Source: Dyella_A sp035685805
Lineage (GTDB): Bacteria > Pseudomonadota > Gammaproteobacteria > Xanthomonadales > Rhodanobacteraceae
Assembly (NCBI RefSeq): GCF_035685805.1
Contig: NZ_DASSAB010000035.1
Coordinates: 1-64,000, forward strand
Reading direction: 5' to 3'
Length of the DNA stretch: 64,000 nucleotides
Shown: one piece after another, positions 62,019-64,000 of the stretch
Layout: every line of letters starts with the position of its first letter
Position numbering within the stretch: position 1 is the stretch's first letter
Made by a program: the position numbers and the translations under genes
Notes under the pieces: model-generated
What the model saw: the letters and a program-made list of their open reading frames with translations, nothing else
Databases searched by the model: none
What the model was told of the DNA's origin: nothing

Positions 62019-63128
62019 TCAGGCAGCGACCATGTATCTGTCGCGGCCGGCGCGCTTTGCCTCATAGAGGGCAATGTCCGCTCTGGCCAGGAGCTCATCG
62101 GCACTTTCGTCCGGCCGATGCTGGGCGATGCCGGCAGAAAAGGCGACTGGGCGGGTCGCGTGGCAGTCTGTCCGCACCGCGTGGCGGATGCGTTCCATCA
62201 GGCGAGCGGCGCCTTCCAGGTTGCCGTGCGTAACTACGACGAACTCTTCGCCGCCCCACCGACCGACCGAGTCTGAGCTGCGCAATTGCGCGGTGACGCA
62301 ATGGGCGAAGGCCTTGAGCACGTCGTCTCCGGCGCCGTGGCCAAGCTCGTCATTGATTCGCTTGAAGTGATCGATATCGACAATGGCGAGGCAAAACGGA
62401 GTGATGGCCCGTGACGAGAGCGAGACGTCACGCTCGAGCATCAGTCGGGTGGAGCGGCGGTTGGCAATGCCGGTGAGCTCGTCGCTGACCGCAAGCCGCT
62501 CCACTTCGAGCAGCGCCTGGGTCAGGGCCGCGCGCTGCTCGCTCAGTTTGCGTCGCAGTCCGGACAGTCGGGTGGCGACGACGGCGAGTGCCGGCAGTAC
62601 GACAACGAGCATCAGCACGTTGTTGATGTCCAGCCGCATCGGTGGCACCTCTCCGCGCGCCGGCACCCAATGCGGGAACAGGGTGCGCAAGATCACCGCC
62701 ACGATCAGGCTGGACAATGCCAGCACGGTAAGGAAGGTGATCTGTCGCCAGCGCAGGGTGAAAGCACCGAAGGCAAATATCACCATGATCGGAAACAGCG
62801 CCGAAGTGCGCATGGGGCCACAGATGAGATAGCCCCAGCTCACGGCGAGCACGCCCATCGAGAGCTGCCACACCGTCACGGAAGGGTCGCGAAAACGTTC
62901 TGTCCACCCGCTGCGTAGCAACGCGTAGCTGATTACCACGACGGCAAAGACGAAGCCGAGCCAGAGCGACAGTGCCGTGGTGTTCATCCAGCCCTGGCCC
63001 ACGCCGGTGATCAGCAGTGTCGCTGCCCCGAGGTAAACCATGCTGGCGATCAGCCACTGGGTGAGTCGCGCCCTGCGCTTTGCGTTGCTGCTGCCGAGGA
63101 TATCGATCAGTTTGGAAAACATGGACAT
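62019..63128 (-). CDS. Membrane diguanylate cyclase (GGDEF domain)
   Basis: 369 aa. Five or six hydrophobic segments over the first 190 residues, a short coiled linker (RLSGLRRKLSEQRAALTQAL), then a GGDEF domain with GRWGGEEFVVV. The active site is intact (GGEEF), and an RSSD five residues before it is the inhibitory I-site, so product feedback is expected. It makes cyclic-di-GMP; the PilZ protein at 40274-40639 is a possible receptor. ATG 63128 has GGGG 6 nt upstream; ATG 63122 and 63152 are alternatives. Signal sensed by the membrane part is unknown. Confidence 0.9.
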   Translation of the reverse strand: MSMFSKLIDILGSSNAKRRARLTQWLIASMVYLGAATLLITGVGQGWMNTTALSLWLGFVFAVVVISYALLRSGWTERFRDPSVTVWQLSMGVLAVSWGYLICGPMRTSALFPIMVIFAFGAFTLRWRQITFLTVLALSSLIVAVILRTLFPHWVPARGEVPPMRLDINNVLMLVVVLPALAVVATRLSGLRRKLSEQRAALTQALLEVERLAVSDELTGIANRRSTRLMLERDVSLSSRAITPFCLAIVDIDHFKRINDELGHGAGDDVLKAFAHCVTAQLRSSDSVGRWGGEEFVVVTHGNLEGAARLMERIRHAVRTDCHATRPVAFSAGIAQHRPDESADELLARADIALYEAKRAGRDRYMVAA

Positions 63129-63182
63129 CAACAACCCCGCCCCGCCCGACACTCTGGTCGGGTCTCCCTGCGTCGGTATCGG

Positions 63183-63213
63183 CCGGTTACGTTAAAGCTG
63201 GAACGTTAACCGG
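63183..63213. promoter_or_regulatory. Imperfect dyad upstream of the diguanylate cyclase gene
   Basis: CCGGTTACGTT and AACGTTAACCGG pair with one bulged base across about 8 bp. It lies 55 bp before the start of the GGDEF gene. Candidate operator. Confidence 0.35.
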
Positions 63214-63382
63214 AGCGGACGGATGGCGCACAGTGAGCCTGAGGCAATGCACGCCGTCCTTTTCGAGCCCCAGTACCTAGGGATGCGTGTTCATCGACAT
63301 CGGGTACCTCCACGGACGCGCGCGGGCGCCCGCGTGATGCCAGACGCGGTGCCTGTGGCCGCGCGCCGGCGTGGCTCCGTAT

Positions 63383-64000
63383 TCAGTGAAAATCCCTCGA
63401 CCCCGCCTGTAGTTTGCCGAGCAGGTCGCTGAGGTCGGTGAGGCGGTGGGCGAGGAGGTGGCGGACGCCGCCGACGTGTTGCCATTGGCCGTCCACCATC
63501 AGCAGGCGGGAGCTGATCAGGGGGCGGCGTTGCTGGCTGGCGACGTGCTGCCAGACGATCACGTTGATCGGGCCGTGCTCGTCTTCCATGGTGACGAAGA
63601 TGACACCGCTGGCGGTGCCCGGTTGCTGGCGGGTGATGACCAGGCCGGCGGCACGGACATGGCTGCCGTGCAGGGCGTATTGCAGCTGGCGTGAATCGCG
63701 GCAGCGCCGGGCGCGCAGCTGGGCGCGCAGCTGGCGCAGCGGGTGCGGACCCAGGCTGAGACCGGTGCTGGCGTAGTCGGCGGCGGTGTCCTGGGCGAGG
63801 CTGGGCAGGGGCAGGGCGGCGGGTGCTTCGGCGCTGGACTGGCCTTCGAACAGCGGCAGCTGTGCCTGCACGCCGGTGACCGCCCAGCGGGCGCGGTGGC
63901 GATGGCCGGCCAGGCCGCGCAGGGCGCCGGCTTCGGCCAGCGCCTCGCGATGCGGGCGACTGAGATCGGCGCGCAGGCACAGGTCTTCGGCATCGCGGAA
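63383..64000 (-). CDS. dnaE2: Error-prone DNA polymerase DnaE2/ImuC (C-terminal part)
   Basis: The last 205 codons of a protein running off the right edge (family about 1,050 aa). The OB-fold segment AAGLVITRQQPGTASGVIFV, TMEDEHGPINVIVW and the ending DLSDLLGKLQAGSRDFH are typical of DnaE2, the SOS mutagenesis polymerase that works with ImuA/ImuB. Since the C-terminus is in the window and the gene is on the minus strand, imuA and imuB are expected beyond the right edge. Confidence 0.9.
   Translation of the reverse strand, partial: FRDAEDLCLRADLSRPHREALAEAGALRGLAGHRHRARWAVTGVQAQLPLFEGQSSAEAPAALPLPSLAQDTAADYASTGLSLGPHPLRQLRAQLRARRCRDSRQLQYALHGSHVRAAGLVITRQQPGTASGVIFVTMEDEHGPINVIVWQHVASQQRRPLISSRLLMVDGQWQHVGGVRHLLAHRLTDLSDLLGKLQAGSRDFH

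Overview
The window is GC-rich chromosomal DNA from a gammaproteobacterium. Gene content and order (cysJIH with a cysB-type LysR gene and a fused cysG, scpA-scpB-rluB with a very long RluB tail, serC-pheA-aroA-kdsB, uvrC-pgsA followed by tRNA-Gly, a DnaE2-type polymerase, YggN-like lipoproteins) point to the Xanthomonadales, most likely the Rhodanobacteraceae (Dyella/Rhodanobacter-like). That placement is inferred from content and not from a search. Nearly all of it is ordinary core genome. One stretch of about 2 kb (17.2-19.4 kb) is visibly AT-richer and is foreign in character.

Layout. 1-4 kb: 5' part of sucA, a GNAT acetyltransferase and the ribosomal oxygenase roxA, all on the minus strand. 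4-12.4 kb: sulfate assimilation, with cysJ-cysI-cysH (+), a divergent cysB-like regulator (-), fused siroheme synthase cysG (+) and cysteine synthase (+). Two short motifs recur upstream of these genes and are candidate regulator sites. 12.5-15.5 kb: a BlaI-type repressor, an M56 (BlaR1-like) membrane peptidase and a secreted HEMFH metallopeptidase; the last has a strong promoter covered by two near-identical 18-bp palindromes. 15.6-16.9 kb: a PadR regulator with its membrane partner and a dyad in the promoter. 17.2-19.4 kb: a cluster of integron gene cassettes with two 60-bp attC sites and no integrase (a CALIN), encoding an Abi-alpha (DUF4393) protein, a DUF5677-like protein and a MazG-like protein.

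19.6-22.7 kb: purB and fumC. 22.7-25.3 kb: small exported proteins (PDZ protein, two YggN/DUF2884-like lipoproteins, TesA). 25.4-28 kb: a YtrA-type GntR/ABC operon with a clear operator. 28-34.6 kb: an atypical SDR, an amidohydrolase, azoR with a divergent LysR gene, and a methionine/glutamine aminotransferase plus omega-amidase pair. 35-36.2 kb: a CsgG-like lipoprotein. 36.2-39.5 kb: scpA-scpB-rluB. 40-46 kb: PilZ protein, fadD, a lipoprotein and acnA. 46-49.3 kb: a LysR gene and nudJ-mnmA-hflD. 49.3-52.4 kb: clpS-clpA and infA. 52.5-61.2 kb: a PHA-system-like protein, an FHA protein, serC-pheA-aroA-kdsB-LMW phosphatase, uvrC and pgsA. 61.2-62 kb: four tRNA genes (two identical Gly-GCC, Cys-GCA, Leu-UAA). 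62-64 kb: a GGDEF diguanylate cyclase and the 3' end of dnaE2.

The most interesting parts are the integrase-less cassette cluster with a probable phage-defence gene, the BlaI/M56-controlled secreted metallopeptidase, and the shared motifs in the cys region. All functional calls come from reading motifs by eye; no database search was run.
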